Shown here piece after piece: positions 52,280-61,432 of a DNA stretch of 64,000 nt. Under the pieces are notes generated by a model. The model saw only the letters and a program-made list of their open reading frames with translations. It did not search any database and had not been told where the DNA came from. How positions within the stretch are numbered: the stretch's first letter is position 1; each line of letters begins with the position of its first letter. The DNA lies in the NCBI RefSeq assembly GCF_030012215.1, contig NZ_JASCXX010000005.1, positions 169,096 to 233,095 on the forward strand. The letters run 5' to 3'. This DNA is from Anaerobaca lacustris. GTDB lineage: Bacteria > Planctomycetota > Phycisphaerae > Sedimentisphaerales > Anaerobacaceae. A program made the position numbers and the translations under genes.

Positions 52280-54964
52280 CTACCGTCTCCTTCGAAGCGA
52301 CTGGAGGGGCGAAGGAGCGCGGCCTTGCTCTTGGACAAGCGTCAGAACTCGACCGACATTGACACCGGTGGCCACGATCTGCTGGTGCTCATCTGTGAGC
52401 ACGACCCAGGGAAGAGACCTCACGCCCCACGGTTGCCTCAGGGCAGACATGATGCCAGAGGACTCCTGCAGCAGCGGAATCCCCGCTGGGACTCCGTGTC
52501 CTGGCAGGACATCGATGGGAAGAGTAATCTTGTTCTGTCTCTTCCACTGCCGCAGTTCATCCTCGTCTGCCGGGGCAACTTGAATGCAGACAATGGCCAC
52601 GTTCTGATGTCTGAATTCCCGGCTGAATCTCTGCAACTGACGGATGGCGATCTGCGAGGCACGTTTGCCGTAGTCGACAAAGACCACCAGGACCTTCTTG
52701 TTCCTTATGCGTCTGGCGTCAAAGCCAATTTCCAATGTTCTGAGATCCGGCAAGGACCCGCCCACCAATGAGTCTCGGGGGACGAAGTTGGTGAAGTGTT
52801 GCCCGAGCTTGATGGTCACATGGTCTCCGCTGTGGGCGAATACATAGGCGGCATCATTGCCCTGGCCAAAATCGACCTGCACGCTGACCGGGCCGGCCGG
52901 CAGGCGATTGACCCTGAACTGCCCCTGCTCATCCGTACACGTGGCCCGCTTGTCAGGAAATCCGCCTGCGTTATTGCCCACAAACACGGGTTTGCCCGGC
53001 ACCGGATGATTGTTCTGGTCCAGCACCACGCCGGAGAGATGCGCATCCAAGGGCATGAGCTGAATATTCGGGAGCACCGCCGCTTCGCCCGGCGTCATGG
53101 GGTCGTCCAGTACATGGTCGGACGAGCCAAACTCCGCGGACTCATAGGTCAGAAGGTAGTGATCGGCGACACCCTCCAGGGGCACGACCGTCGTGAGTTC
53201 GTAGTACCCCTGGGCGTCCGTGCGCGTGCCGGGCAAATGCACGACTCCGTGTATATCGCGCCCTCCGCCCCGCCGTCTTCGTCCCAATTGCAGACTTACC
53301 CTGGCCCCGGCGATGCCCCGACCCATGTCGTCGGTCACACGACCCCGAATGGAGCTGCTCGGTTTCAACACGACGCGCAGTTCGCGTACAGCATCGTAGA
53401 AGAATGTGGCTCCTGCCAGGTCCCTCTCCACATCCTGTACCACGACCAGATTAGAGGCATACAAGGGATTTTGTCTGGCCGCGAATCGCCCCTGTTTGTC
53501 GGTCAAGACCGTCTGCCCCAGTCCCACCATTACACGCACATCTTCTGCGGGTTGGCCCTGAGTGTCCACTACAGTGCCGCGCACCAGGGGCAATTGGGGC
53601 GTCACCGTGATCTCCACTGGCGTTGTTTGCGGCCCCGTTACAATCAATGGAATACCCTTGAAGCCGGCGTTATAGTTGCCGCCCCAGGCATGCATCTTGT
53701 ACTGCCCCCGGGGCATATGGAGCTTCGCGATGCCGTTGGCATCGGTTTCGCCGCGCTGCATCAAGATGTCCTGCTGTTCGTCATGCTCGCGATCGTCCAC
53801 ATGGACCGTGATCTCAGGCAGAGCGCGACCCGTGGTCCGATCTCGAACCAGGACTTCAAGGGGGATACCCTTTTCCGCCTGCACGGAGACGTTTACGGTC
53901 TTTTCCTGCTCGCGAATCTCAATGGGGACATGCCTGGCCACCCAGTCCGTCCTTTCCGATACGAGTTGGAGAGTATGCCGCCCAGGGGGCACGCTCTGCA
54001 CTTCAAATGCCCCTTCCGTGTCGGAGATAAGCTCCAGGGGCCTGAATCGCCACTCACTCCTTCGCGACTGGTCCGTAGAGAGCATCAGACGCAGCCCCCT
54101 AATCCCCCGATCAGTGGTCTTGTCCAGAACACGCCCCCGAAGCGTGGCGGCAGGAGGCAGCTTCAGTTCCACATCCTCCCAATCCACGCGATATCCTTCA
54201 CAGGCATTGCCTTGGAATTGCCCGGGTGGGAAGATATAAGCGATGTCTCGACCCGAAGCCTTTACGAAGAACCTCACCGTGGCCTCCACGGGCAATTGGT
54301 CGAAGACAAAACGCCCCTGAGCATCGGTTATCTTCGAAAGCCAATCTTTAGGCCCGTATACCGCCTTTCCTCCATTTCGGATCTGCGGAACCGCCTGGAT
54401 GTCAGCATCTGCCACCTCATGCCCTTCTGAATCTACCAGTCGCCCGGCAATACCACCGGGCGGACACAGTACGATGTTGGCTGTGAAACTGGTATACGGT
54501 TGGGCCATCAAGGGATGCTCTCTGTAGATATACTCCCAGCCCAGGGCCAGGCCAGTCTTCCTGGCGACGACCAGGATATCGTGTTTGGGCTCCACCCAGA
54601 CATCGACGGCAAAATGCCCCTCCTGATCCGTGGTCTGGATCGCGTCCAGCAGCTCTGCAGACTTCGGAGCGGTATAGTCATCCCCCATGAGTTCCATCAC
54701 CGCCACCTCAGCACCGCCCACCGAGTCCAGCCGGGCATCCTGGACCTGGCCTGTGATGTGCAACATCTTCCGAGTGGGCACTGCATCGGACGCGTCCGTC
54801 AAAGACAGGCTGCCCACGTACCGATCGGCCGGAAACGACAACCTCCGAATCCCTCCCGGCGGCGTAGAGGACCCCACCGTATCGATCCCCTCCGAACAAC
54901 GTCCCACAGCCTGACCGGACGAAACGAACAAGAACAGCATAACAGAGATTCGTAGGTACCTCAT
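52280..54964 (-). CDS. Secreted protein with carboxypeptidase-regulatory repeats and thioredoxin-like end
   Basis: An 894-residue exported protein (signal peptide about 1-22). After an LSFPADRYVGSLSL motif near residue 40 come six or more carboxypeptidase-regulatory-like beta-sandwiches, each with a G(R/T)V.D..G.(P/A) A.V pattern and a DxxGxF/Y turn. The last 170 residues resemble a TlpA/thioredoxin-like fold (KKVLVVFVDYGKRAS, then SLPWVVLTDEHQQIV) but lack the CxxC redox pair. The C-terminus is basic. ATG 54964 has GGAGG eight bases upstream. Role unknown; cell-surface or periplasmic. Confidence 0.75.
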   Translation of the reverse strand: MRYLRISVMLFLFVSSGQAVGRCSEGIDTVGSSTPPGGIRRLSFPADRYVGSLSLTDASDAVPTRKMLHITGQVQDARLDSVGGAEVAVMELMGDDYTAPKSAELLDAIQTTDQEGHFAVDVWVEPKHDILVVARKTGLALGWEYIYREHPLMAQPYTSFTANIVLCPPGGIAGRLVDSEGHEVADADIQAVPQIRNGGKAVYGPKDWLSKITDAQGRFVFDQLPVEATVRFFVKASGRDIAYIFPPGQFQGNACEGYRVDWEDVELKLPPAATLRGRVLDKTTDRGIRGLRLMLSTDQSRRSEWRFRPLELISDTEGAFEVQSVPPGRHTLQLVSERTDWVARHVPIEIREQEKTVNVSVQAEKGIPLEVLVRDRTTGRALPEITVHVDDREHDEQQDILMQRGETDANGIAKLHMPRGQYKMHAWGGNYNAGFKGIPLIVTGPQTTPVEITVTPQLPLVRGTVVDTQGQPAEDVRVMVGLGQTVLTDKQGRFAARQNPLYASNLVVVQDVERDLAGATFFYDAVRELRVVLKPSSSIRGRVTDDMGRGIAGARVSLQLGRRRRGGGRDIHGVVHLPGTRTDAQGYYELTTVVPLEGVADHYLLTYESAEFGSSDHVLDDPMTPGEAAVLPNIQLMPLDAHLSGVVLDQNNHPVPGKPVFVGNNAGGFPDKRATCTDEQGQFRVNRLPAGPVSVQVDFGQGNDAAYVFAHSGDHVTIKLGQHFTNFVPRDSLVGGSLPDLRTLEIGFDARRIRNKKVLVVFVDYGKRASQIAIRQLQRFSREFRHQNVAIVCIQVAPADEDELRQWKRQNKITLPIDVLPGHGVPAGIPLLQESSGIMSALRQPWGVRSLPWVVLTDEHQQIVATGVNVGRVLTLVQEQGRAPSPLQSLRRRR

Positions 54965-55031
54965 GTCCATCGCCTCCACTTCGCAGAATTCTGTATCTGT
55001 GCAGTCATGTTAGATCCACCTATCGATCACC

Positions 55032-57110
55032 TTACCTGCGACGGCGAACGGGCTCGCGGCGACGGGGTGGGGAGGCGGGCCGATCGCGCTGGGGCGGGCT
55101 GACGCTGGGGGGTTGCGGGGATATCGTGGGCAGGACCATGGGCTCCTCGATGCGGATGAATTCGATCGTGGGCATGTGCTGTTTGATCTCGGCGATCGTC
55201 TGGTCTCGAATCGGCCCGGAGGTCCGCACGGTCAGCGACTGAAGGCCGGCCGGCCCGCTCAGGCCGGACAAGGCCGAATCCGAAATCTCTCCGACCAATG
55301 TCAGATCCCGGACGTTGGCCAGGCTCGCCAGCCGCGACAGGTCGTCGCCCGTGCAACCCGAAAGGCCGCCGATATACAGACGGTTCAATCCGGGCAGGTC
55401 GCTGACGTGACGCAGGGATTCTCCGCTCAAGGTGTTCGTCTGAATCATCAGGTTCCCAAGCGAACGCAGGTTTCTCAGAAACGCGAGGTCGTCATCGTGC
55501 AGCGGCAGGCTGAGATTCAGGTCCTTCAGCTTCTTCAGGCCCGACAGATCCAGCGTCAACTCATGGGCCTGCGCTGCACCGGCCTCGTCAGGCCATGAAC
55601 TGACCTGCAGGTATTGTAGATTCGACAAACCGTTCAAGTGGTTCAGGCCACCGCGAGGCACGGGGCCCAGCAATCCAAGGTGTTCCAGCCGCTTCAACTT
55701 GCCGATGGATGCCAGACCGCCGTCAGACAGGCCGTAGGATAGGATATCCAGTTTTCGCAGATGGACCAAAGACTCCAGGAACACAAGGTCGCTGTCGGCC
55801 AACGGGTCGTTGGTCGTTATCCTAAGCTCCTCCAGAGAGCCGAGCCCGGCCAGATGCGACAGACCTGTGGGACCTTGGTAACCCTGAAACCGCCGATTCT
55901 TCAGATTGATGCCCAGGCACGTGAGATTCCGAAGGGTCGCCAGCGACCTGACCCCCTCGTCCGACAGATACGCGAGGCCCAGTACGGATTCGAGTTGAGG
56001 CATCTCCGCCAACAGGCGCGCCACTTCATCGCCGTGCCGCACGCCCATCGGGCCACCCCATGCGTAGGCGAAGTCCACTTTCTTCAGATTCTCGATACTC
56101 TTCAACTGGGCCACGCCGGCCGGCGTAAACGTCGGGCTCGTCAGGATGAAGTGCAACTCCTCAAGGTCCTTGAGCTTGGCGATGGAGGCGAGACTGGCAT
56201 CGGCGAGGCGGCTGCAGCAGCCCCACAGCGTCAAGCTCTTGAGCTGCGTCAAGCCCTCGATGTGCGCGATGTGGCGGTCCGTGATCTGAACCTCGCCCCA
56301 GAGGCACAACCGTTCCAGACGGGGCATTTGGGCCAGTTCCGCCAAGCCCGGACCCCAGAACCCTCCCGTTCGTATCCGCAGCCATCGCAGGTTGGACAAC
56401 CGTGCGACCTCCTTGAGCCCGGCATCCGTGACGCCGGTATGGAGATCCAGGCACTCCAGGGCAGGCAGGTCCTTCAACACGGCCAGGCCCTGGTTGGCGA
56501 CGCCCGGTTCTCGAAGCTCCAAGGCCCTCAGCGAGGTCAGTTTCCGCAGGTGCTCCATGCCGTTGTCGTTCACGCCCGTCTGGTGCAGGCAAAGCATCTT
56601 GAGCCCCGTAAGGCGGGAGATGGGCCCCATCACGCGCTCATTGGCATCGCTGCTTGGAACGCGGGCCGCCACCGAGAGCCTGTGCAGGTCGTTCGGCGAG
56701 AGCCCGGCCAATCCGGACAGGCCGTCTGGATCGGTCCGGACACGGTTGCCCACCAACAACTGGTGTTCCAACGGGTTCTGGGCCGACAGCCGTTTCGCAT
56801 CCCCCGGTCGCAGTGCAAGGATGATGTGCAGCCAGAGATTGCGCTCGGCAGGCACGACAACATCGCCCTGAGCCAGGCCCAGCGGTTCCCACGACCAGGA
56901 TAGGTTCACGCACTTGGGATCCCAGCCTGGACCCGATTCCGGCTCCACGGACAGATGCCCCAGACAACTGTCTGCGGGAAACGACAGCGCGCGGGTCCGG
57001 CCGAGCGGCAACTTCGGCGCCAAAAAGCTAGTTTCCTCGGCCCCGAGGCCCGCGACCGGGCAGAGAAGAGCGAGCACGCATGCCACTGTCTCACTTCGCA
57101 GATGCCTCAT
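55032..57110 (-). CDS. Secreted leucine-rich-repeat protein
   Basis: A 692-residue protein with a signal peptide (about 1-23) and an LSFPADSCLGHLSV motif soon after, like its downstream neighbour. Residues about 150-650 are leucine-rich repeats of the 23-26 residue type (L..L..L.L....(V/I).D.GL..L..L). The C-terminus is rich in Pro and Arg (SPPQRDRPASPPRRREPVRRRR region). LRR arrays bind proteins or other ligands; no enzyme domain is seen. ATG 57110 has GGAGG eight bases upstream, inside the preceding gene. A longer frame from 57506 is rejected as it lacks the signal at its start. Confidence 0.78.
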   Translation of the reverse strand: MRHLRSETVACVLALLCPVAGLGAEETSFLAPKLPLGRTRALSFPADSCLGHLSVEPESGPGWDPKCVNLSWSWEPLGLAQGDVVVPAERNLWLHIILALRPGDAKRLSAQNPLEHQLLVGNRVRTDPDGLSGLAGLSPNDLHRLSVAARVPSSDANERVMGPISRLTGLKMLCLHQTGVNDNGMEHLRKLTSLRALELREPGVANQGLAVLKDLPALECLDLHTGVTDAGLKEVARLSNLRWLRIRTGGFWGPGLAELAQMPRLERLCLWGEVQITDRHIAHIEGLTQLKSLTLWGCCSRLADASLASIAKLKDLEELHFILTSPTFTPAGVAQLKSIENLKKVDFAYAWGGPMGVRHGDEVARLLAEMPQLESVLGLAYLSDEGVRSLATLRNLTCLGINLKNRRFQGYQGPTGLSHLAGLGSLEELRITTNDPLADSDLVFLESLVHLRKLDILSYGLSDGGLASIGKLKRLEHLGLLGPVPRGGLNHLNGLSNLQYLQVSSWPDEAGAAQAHELTLDLSGLKKLKDLNLSLPLHDDDLAFLRNLRSLGNLMIQTNTLSGESLRHVSDLPGLNRLYIGGLSGCTGDDLSRLASLANVRDLTLVGEISDSALSGLSGPAGLQSLTVRTSGPIRDQTIAEIKQHMPTIEFIRIEEPMVLPTISPQPPSVSPPQRDRPASPPRRREPVRRRR

Positions 57111-57711
57111 GTTCCTCGCCTCCGTCGTGGAGTTCCACGAGCTTCCAAAGGCCCTCGATGCGAACCAGGCGAGTGGTGAGCGTGACGGTCTCGCCCGGCG
57201 ACCGGCTCCGACCGTCGAGAGTGAATCCCGTGTGGACGGCCGCGCTCCAGACGACTGTTGCGGCATCGCCGTCTTCGACCATGTCGACCAGTTCGACGGG
57301 CGGGCCAAGACGGCGCGGGTACAGGCCCTCGCTCGCGTCGGGGGCCGCGTCGGAAAAGCACTGCGGCAGGGCTTCCATTCTGCCCCGATCCAGCAACGCC
57401 AGAACACTGTGGACCGCCTGCGCCGGGGTACTGAGGTCCGGGGCCCCATCGGCGTCGGGCCGGCCGACCATGAAGATGAGCGGAGGCGGCGCGGGCGAAC
57501 GGGCATCGTCCCCGTCGCGCAGCGCGCCGATCAGCGGCGCGGCGCCCAGTGGCGCGATCGGCTCGTCGGCCTGGGGCGCCGATTCGGTCTGCGACGGCGC
57601 AGGGGACCGGTCCGCGCGATACAGGCCGGCAATCGCCCATGCGACGCCCGCCACAGCCAACGCGACCACCACAATGCCGTTTCGCCTCGATATGGCACGG
57701 CTGTCACCCAT
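57091..57711 (-). CDS. Membrane-anchored hypothetical protein
   Basis: A 206-residue protein with one N-terminal membrane helix (about 11-30) after a short basic stretch, an acidic Pro/Ala-rich linker, and a soluble domain (about 90-200) whose end reads TVTLTTRLVRIEGLWKLVEL, recalling a nuclear-transport-factor-2-like sandwich. It overlaps the start of the LRR gene by 20 bases and probably shares its transcript. ATG 57711 or TTG 57720 could start it; the latter has a closer AAGGA. Function unknown. Confidence 0.6.
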   Translation of the reverse strand: MGDSRAISRRNGIVVVALAVAGVAWAIAGLYRADRSPAPSQTESAPQADEPIAPLGAAPLIGALRDGDDARSPAPPPLIFMVGRPDADGAPDLSTPAQAVHSVLALLDRGRMEALPQCFSDAAPDASEGLYPRRLGPPVELVDMVEDGDAATVVWSAAVHTGFTLDGRSRSPGETVTLTTRLVRIEGLWKLVELHDGGEEHEASAK

Positions 57712-57805
57712 GATCGTCAACCCATCCTTGATCTCTGACGCGCCCCACGCCCCACCGTTACAGAATTCCTCGCGATCTGTCTGATTGTGGATGACGGATC
57801 ATTGA

Positions 57806-57948
57806 CTTTGTCGCCCCGAGCGGAGCATGGCGGAGTCGAGGGGTCTGGCCATAGCCGGAACGTGCGCTCCGTTCGCAGCGGGATTGCCCCGCTGCCGGCC
57901 ACTTGCGGCGGCCCTCCGGTCGGAATAACAATCGGCAGCGCGTTCATC
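57806..57948 (-). repeat. Direct repeat downstream of pseudopilin gene, copy 1
   Basis: About 143 bases with the words CCCCGAGCGGAGC, CGGAGTCGAGGGGTCTGGCC, GTTCGCAGC and GGCGGCCCTCCGGTCGGAAT in the same order as copy 2 (58857-58999). It ends at the stop codon of the 57949-58731 gene. Confidence 0.8.
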
Positions 57949-58731
57949 TCAGTAGTCCTTGAACTTCCGCATCCACGTGGGCCAATCCTCGGGCTCCACG
58001 CCGCCGGCTCTGGTCCACGGCCCGGCGGTGTCGAACTGGCGATGCCACTTGAACGTCCAGTGTTCTTTCAGCCCCACCTTCCGCACGGACCAGTCCATGA
58101 AGAGCATGTTGGTGCCGCCGTTGTGGCGGTTGACGCACAGATTGCGTATGTCCGGAGTATAGGTGGGCGGCTCCCCTTCATACTCCGGCGGCCGGTCAGT
58201 GGCATGGGGCGACGCCCCCTTGGTGCTGGAGTCGAAGAACACGGGAACGCCACTGGCCTGCTTCACGTCGCAGGTAGGCCAGTGCCCGGCTTCGACTTCA
58301 CTGTCCGTGGCAGTCGTACCTCTTCTTCGACGAATGTACTGGTTGAAGCCGTAGCTGCCGTAGAGGTCGGGCCGGCCCATCAGCCATGGATAGGGATGAA
58401 ACGTGTCGCCCTTGTGGTAAGGTTGCTGTGTGTCGTAAGGCAGAGGCTTTACCGCCGAGGGGCACAGCGCCAATCTGGTGTACGCCGGGTGGCCATTCCG
58501 AGTAATGAGGCGCCAAGCGTCGTCGATATCCCACTCCGGCACTCGCCCATCGTTCTCCCCGAGGTACGTGGAGAAGGTCAGGCCCAATTGTCGTAGGTTA
58601 GCCTGGCAACTGACCGCCTGCGCCTGCCTCCTGGCCTTCTGGATCGCCGGCAGCAGCAGCGCCATCAGCATTACGATAATGGAAATGACGACAAGCAACT
58701 CGATCAGCGTGAAGGCGTTGGCATTGATTAT
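57949..58731 (-). CDS. Type II pseudopilin-like protein (start codon unclear)
   Basis: About 260 residues with the prepilin signature [13 protein letters not shown], a long hydrophobic helix, a globular region and a family-like end ([20 protein letters not shown]). These planctomycete proteins resemble the G/H-type pilins and DUF1559 family; they are cleaved by a prepilin peptidase and may form surface filaments or pseudopili. No ATG, GTG or TTG lies in frame close before the signature: the codon at 58731 is ATA and the frame continues upstream without a normal start. Either a rare start is used or the 5' end was replaced. It is a near copy of the neighbour at 59000-59800. Confidence 0.65.
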   Translation of the reverse strand: MINANAFTLIELLVVISIIVMLMALLLPAIQKARRQAQAVSCQANLRQLGLTFSTYLGENDGRVPEWDIDDAWRLITRNGHPAYTRLALCPSAVKPLPYDTQQPYHKGDTFHPYPWLMGRPDLYGSYGFNQYIRRRRGTTATDSEVEAGHWPTCDVKQASGVPVFFDSSTKGASPHATDRPPEYEGEPPTYTPDIRNLCVNRHNGGTNMLFMDWSVRKVGLKEHWTFKWHRQFDTAGPWTRAGGVEPEDWPTWMRKFKDY

Positions 58732-58856
58732 GGATGATGGATGATTGATGATTGGGACGCGGCGGTGGTCGGCGACGGACGGCCTGTGGGCGCGATTTGT
58801 GTCGCACCGAGTGCGACCCGGACGTTCTTCATCATGCAGAGCGGAGCGCTGCCCTT

Positions 58857-58999
58857 CTTTGTCACCCCGAGCGGAGCGAAGCGGAGTCGAGGGGTCTGGC
58901 CGGAGCCGGGACGGGCGTTCCGTTCGCAGCCGGATTCCTCCGCTGCGGGCCGCTTGCGGCGGCCCTCCGGTCGGAATGACATTCGGCGGTGCATTCACC
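58857..58999 (-). repeat. Direct repeat downstream of pseudopilin gene, copy 2
   Basis: Second copy of the element at 57806-57948, lying between the two pseudopilin genes and ending at the stop codon of the second. The CACCCCGAGCGGAGCG to GTCGAGGGGTCTGG core is a sequence I have seen dispersed in several environmental genomes (recollection, not checked). Confidence 0.8.
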
Positions 59000-59800
59000 T
59001 CAATAGTCCTTGAACTGTCGCATCCACGCGGGCCAGTCTTCCGGCTCCACGCCGCCGGCTCTGGTCCACGGCCCGGCCGTATCGTATTGGGGATGCCATT
59101 TGAGCGTCCAGAGTTCCTTGAGGCCGACTTTGCGGACCGACCAGTCCATAAACAGCATGTTGATCCCGCCGCTATGTCGGTCAATACACATGGCATATCC
59201 TTCCGCCAGCACTGCCAGCGGTGAAGGGTCCGCCGGAGGTCCGTAGGGATGCTGAGGCCATGCGACGCGGTAACAGCTATCGAAGAAGACGGGCACGTTG
59301 CCCGCACCGGCCACGTCGCATCGTTCCCAGCAAGGCGGCACGCGCCAGCTTGGATCCAGCGGTCGTGGAAGGGAGTGGATGTGTCCATTGAAACCGTAGC
59401 TGGCAGGACCGTGCACCGCAATTCTTGCCCCGTCCTTTTGAACCACGCCATCCTTGCCCCATGCAGAGAATGCATCCTCAAAGGGGGGCTCGCGCACGGC
59501 CATGGGACAGAATAGGAGAGATGGATGGCCATGCCACATCGAGACAGTCTCGGGCAACCAAGGAACGCCGCCCCTGCCATCTTCCTGGAACCAACGTCCA
59601 TTGTTGTCGTCGGTGTACATCTTGAAGATCAGGCCCCATTGACGGAGCTTCGCCTGGCACGCGATCGCCCTTGCCTGGTTCCTTGCACGGCGTGAGACGG
59701 GAAACAGCAAAGCCATCAGCATCGCGATGATGGAGATGACGACGAGCAGTTCGATCAGGGTAAACGCCCGCTCGCGTTTGCTTCGCTTTCTCGCGCCCAT
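59000..59800 (-). CDS. Type II pseudopilin-like protein
   Basis: A 266-residue protein: short basic leader ([11 protein letters not shown]), then [20 protein letters not shown] as cleavage site and helix, then a globular domain with many Trp, Pro and Cys and the ending [20 protein letters not shown]. It is complete with ATG at 59800. Its last 60 residues are almost identical to the neighbour, but the central regions differ, which indicates a duplication with diverging middles or gene conversion at the ends. Confidence 0.82.
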   Translation of the reverse strand: MGARKRSKRERAFTLIELLVVISIIAMLMALLFPVSRRARNQARAIACQAKLRQWGLIFKMYTDDNNGRWFQEDGRGGVPWLPETVSMWHGHPSLLFCPMAVREPPFEDAFSAWGKDGVVQKDGARIAVHGPASYGFNGHIHSLPRPLDPSWRVPPCWERCDVAGAGNVPVFFDSCYRVAWPQHPYGPPADPSPLAVLAEGYAMCIDRHSGGINMLFMDWSVRKVGLKELWTLKWHPQYDTAGPWTRAGGVEPEDWPAWMRQFKDY

Positions 59801-59984
59801 GGCTTCGCTCTCCGCCTGAGCCCAACACAGAGATTCTCACGGCGCACCGCGCCCTTGTTGGTCCCCCTTTCGCCTCTATCAACTCTCCATTATCGCATTC
59901 GGCGCCTCTCTGTCAAGAACAAAGTCCGACGCAGCCGGGGGCAGGTCGGTTCGGACGTGTCCAGTCTTTCCGGCATGCCGTAGG

Positions 59985-60027
59985 TCGTGCGTCCCCGCAC
60001 GACACAAGGCGAGCGGGGACGCTCGCC
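59985..60027. repeat. Pair of GC-rich hairpins (REP-like)
   Basis: TCGTGCG/CGCACGA (59985-60002) with loop TCCC and GGCGAGCG/CGCTCGCC (60008-60027) with loop GGGA stand side by side. Such paired palindromes often form dispersed REP-like elements. Confidence 0.65.
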
Positions 60028-60122
60028 CTACTGGCGTGTGGCAGCTCTCTGTGCCTGAATGGGGTTTGCCGTGAAATGTGCATAGACGCGCCGAGTGAAT
60101 GGCGGGCGGCGAGTTTTCGCGC

Positions 60123-60150
60123 TTGCCTGCTATGCCGTTTCCACCATAAT
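60123..60150 (+). promoter_or_regulatory. Promoter of the glycosidase-like gene
   Basis: TTGCCT (60123-60128) and CATAAT (60145-60150) are 16 bases apart, about 70 bases before the start. Confidence 0.4.
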
Positions 60151-60222
60151 GGAGGTCGGCAACGCAACCGTTGAGGTGGACTCTTGCCACATTATTGTTT
60201 CGCGCATGAAGGAGCCGAACGC

Positions 60223-61371
60223 ATGGATATGCAACGATCGTGGACCCATCGGGCGGCCTTGGCCGCGACCATTCTTTCGCTGTTCCTCGCAACCACCGGC
60301 TGCGCGACGGCGCAGCGTCCCTCCCGCCGGACCGCCGTGACCATCGTCGGCGAGGGCTTTCACATCAACGGCCGGCCCACGTACGAAGGCCGGACCTGGC
60401 GCGGCTACAAGATCGAGGGCCTGCTGATGAACGCCCGGCTGGTGCAGGGGATCTTCGACGACCTGAACCCCGAGACCGTCGAGCGCTGGGCCTATCCGGA
60501 TACGGGCCGCTGGGACGCCGACCGCAACACCGACGAATTCATCGCCGCCATGCCCGAGTGGCGCCGTCACGGCCTGCTCGCCTTCACGATCAATCTCCAG
60601 GGCGGCAGCCCCGAGGGCTACAGCCGCAGCCAGCCCTGGCACAACTCCGCCATCACCGCCGACGGGGCCCTGCGCCCGGACTACATGGCCCGCCTCGCCC
60701 GGATCCTCGACCGCGCCGACGAATTGGGCATGGTCGCCATTGTGGGCGTCTTCTACTTCGGCCAGGACGAGCGGCTCGACGATGACGACGCCGTCCGCCG
60801 GGCCGTCGTCAACACCGTCGATTGGATTGCCGACCGCCGCTACACCAACGTCCTGCTCGAAATCGCCAACGAGTGCGACAATGGCGGCTATCAGCGCGAG
60901 GCGATCAAGGCCCCGCGCGTCCACGAGCTGATCGAGCTGGCCCAGCAGCGCGCCGCCGAGCGCGGCTGTCCGCTGCCGGTCAGCGTCAGCTACAACGGCG
61001 GCTCGATCCCGCGTCCCAACGTCGTCCGCGTCGCCGACTACATCCTGCTGCACGGCAACGGCGTGCGCGACCCGAACCGGATGGCTGAGATCGTCCGCAC
61101 CGTCCGCGCGATGGACGAGTACAGCCCGAAGCCCATCGTCAACAACGAGGACGACCGGCCCTGGCTCGACGAGCATCAGGGCTGGGGCGACGAGGGCAAC
61201 AACTTCGTCGCCTGCGTCGAGAACTACGCCTCCTGGGGCTGCTTCGATTTCCGGCAGGCCGGCGAAGACTTCGACGAAGGCTTCCAGAGCGTCCCGGTCA
61301 ACTGGCAGATCAGCAGCGCCCGCAAGCAGGCCTTCTTCGACCTCCTCGCCCGCATCACCGGCGCCAGGTGA
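60223..61371 (+). CDS. Glycoside-hydrolase-like lipoprotein (TIM-barrel, cellulase-type)
   Basis: A 382-residue protein with a signal peptide and lipobox-like ATTGC. The rest resembles a clan-A glycosidase barrel: EGFHINGRPTYEG at the start, GMVAIVGVFYFGQD, LLEIANEC with the Asn-Glu pair expected for the acid/base residue, and IVNNEDDRPW in the place of the second catalytic strand. A sugar-cleaving role at the cell surface is likely; the substrate is not known. ATG 60223 has AAGGAG eight bases upstream. The serine hydrolase gene follows 61 bases later. Confidence 0.72.
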   Translation: MDMQRSWTHRAALAATILSLFLATTGCATAQRPSRRTAVTIVGEGFHINGRPTYEGRTWRGYKIEGLLMNARLVQGIFDDLNPETVERWAYPDTGRWDADRNTDEFIAAMPEWRRHGLLAFTINLQGGSPEGYSRSQPWHNSAITADGALRPDYMARLARILDRADELGMVAIVGVFYFGQDERLDDDDAVRRAVVNTVDWIADRRYTNVLLEIANECDNGGYQREAIKAPRVHELIELAQQRAAERGCPLPVSVSYNGGSIPRPNVVRVADYILLHGNGVRDPNRMAEIVRTVRAMDEYSPKPIVNNEDDRPWLDEHQGWGDEGNNFVACVENYASWGCFDFRQAGEDFDEGFQSVPVNWQISSARKQAFFDLLARITGAR

Positions 61372-61432
61372 CATCCGAATGAATCGTTGTACGTTTCGAT
61401 CTCGTACCGTCAATTCCCGTAAGGAAACAGGC

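Larger units (their letters stand above)
59801..60222. other. Intergenic region with hairpin repeat and promoter
   Basis: No gene is supported in these 422 bases. It holds the two adjacent hairpins at 59985-60027 and a promoter at 60123-60150. Confidence 0.5.
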
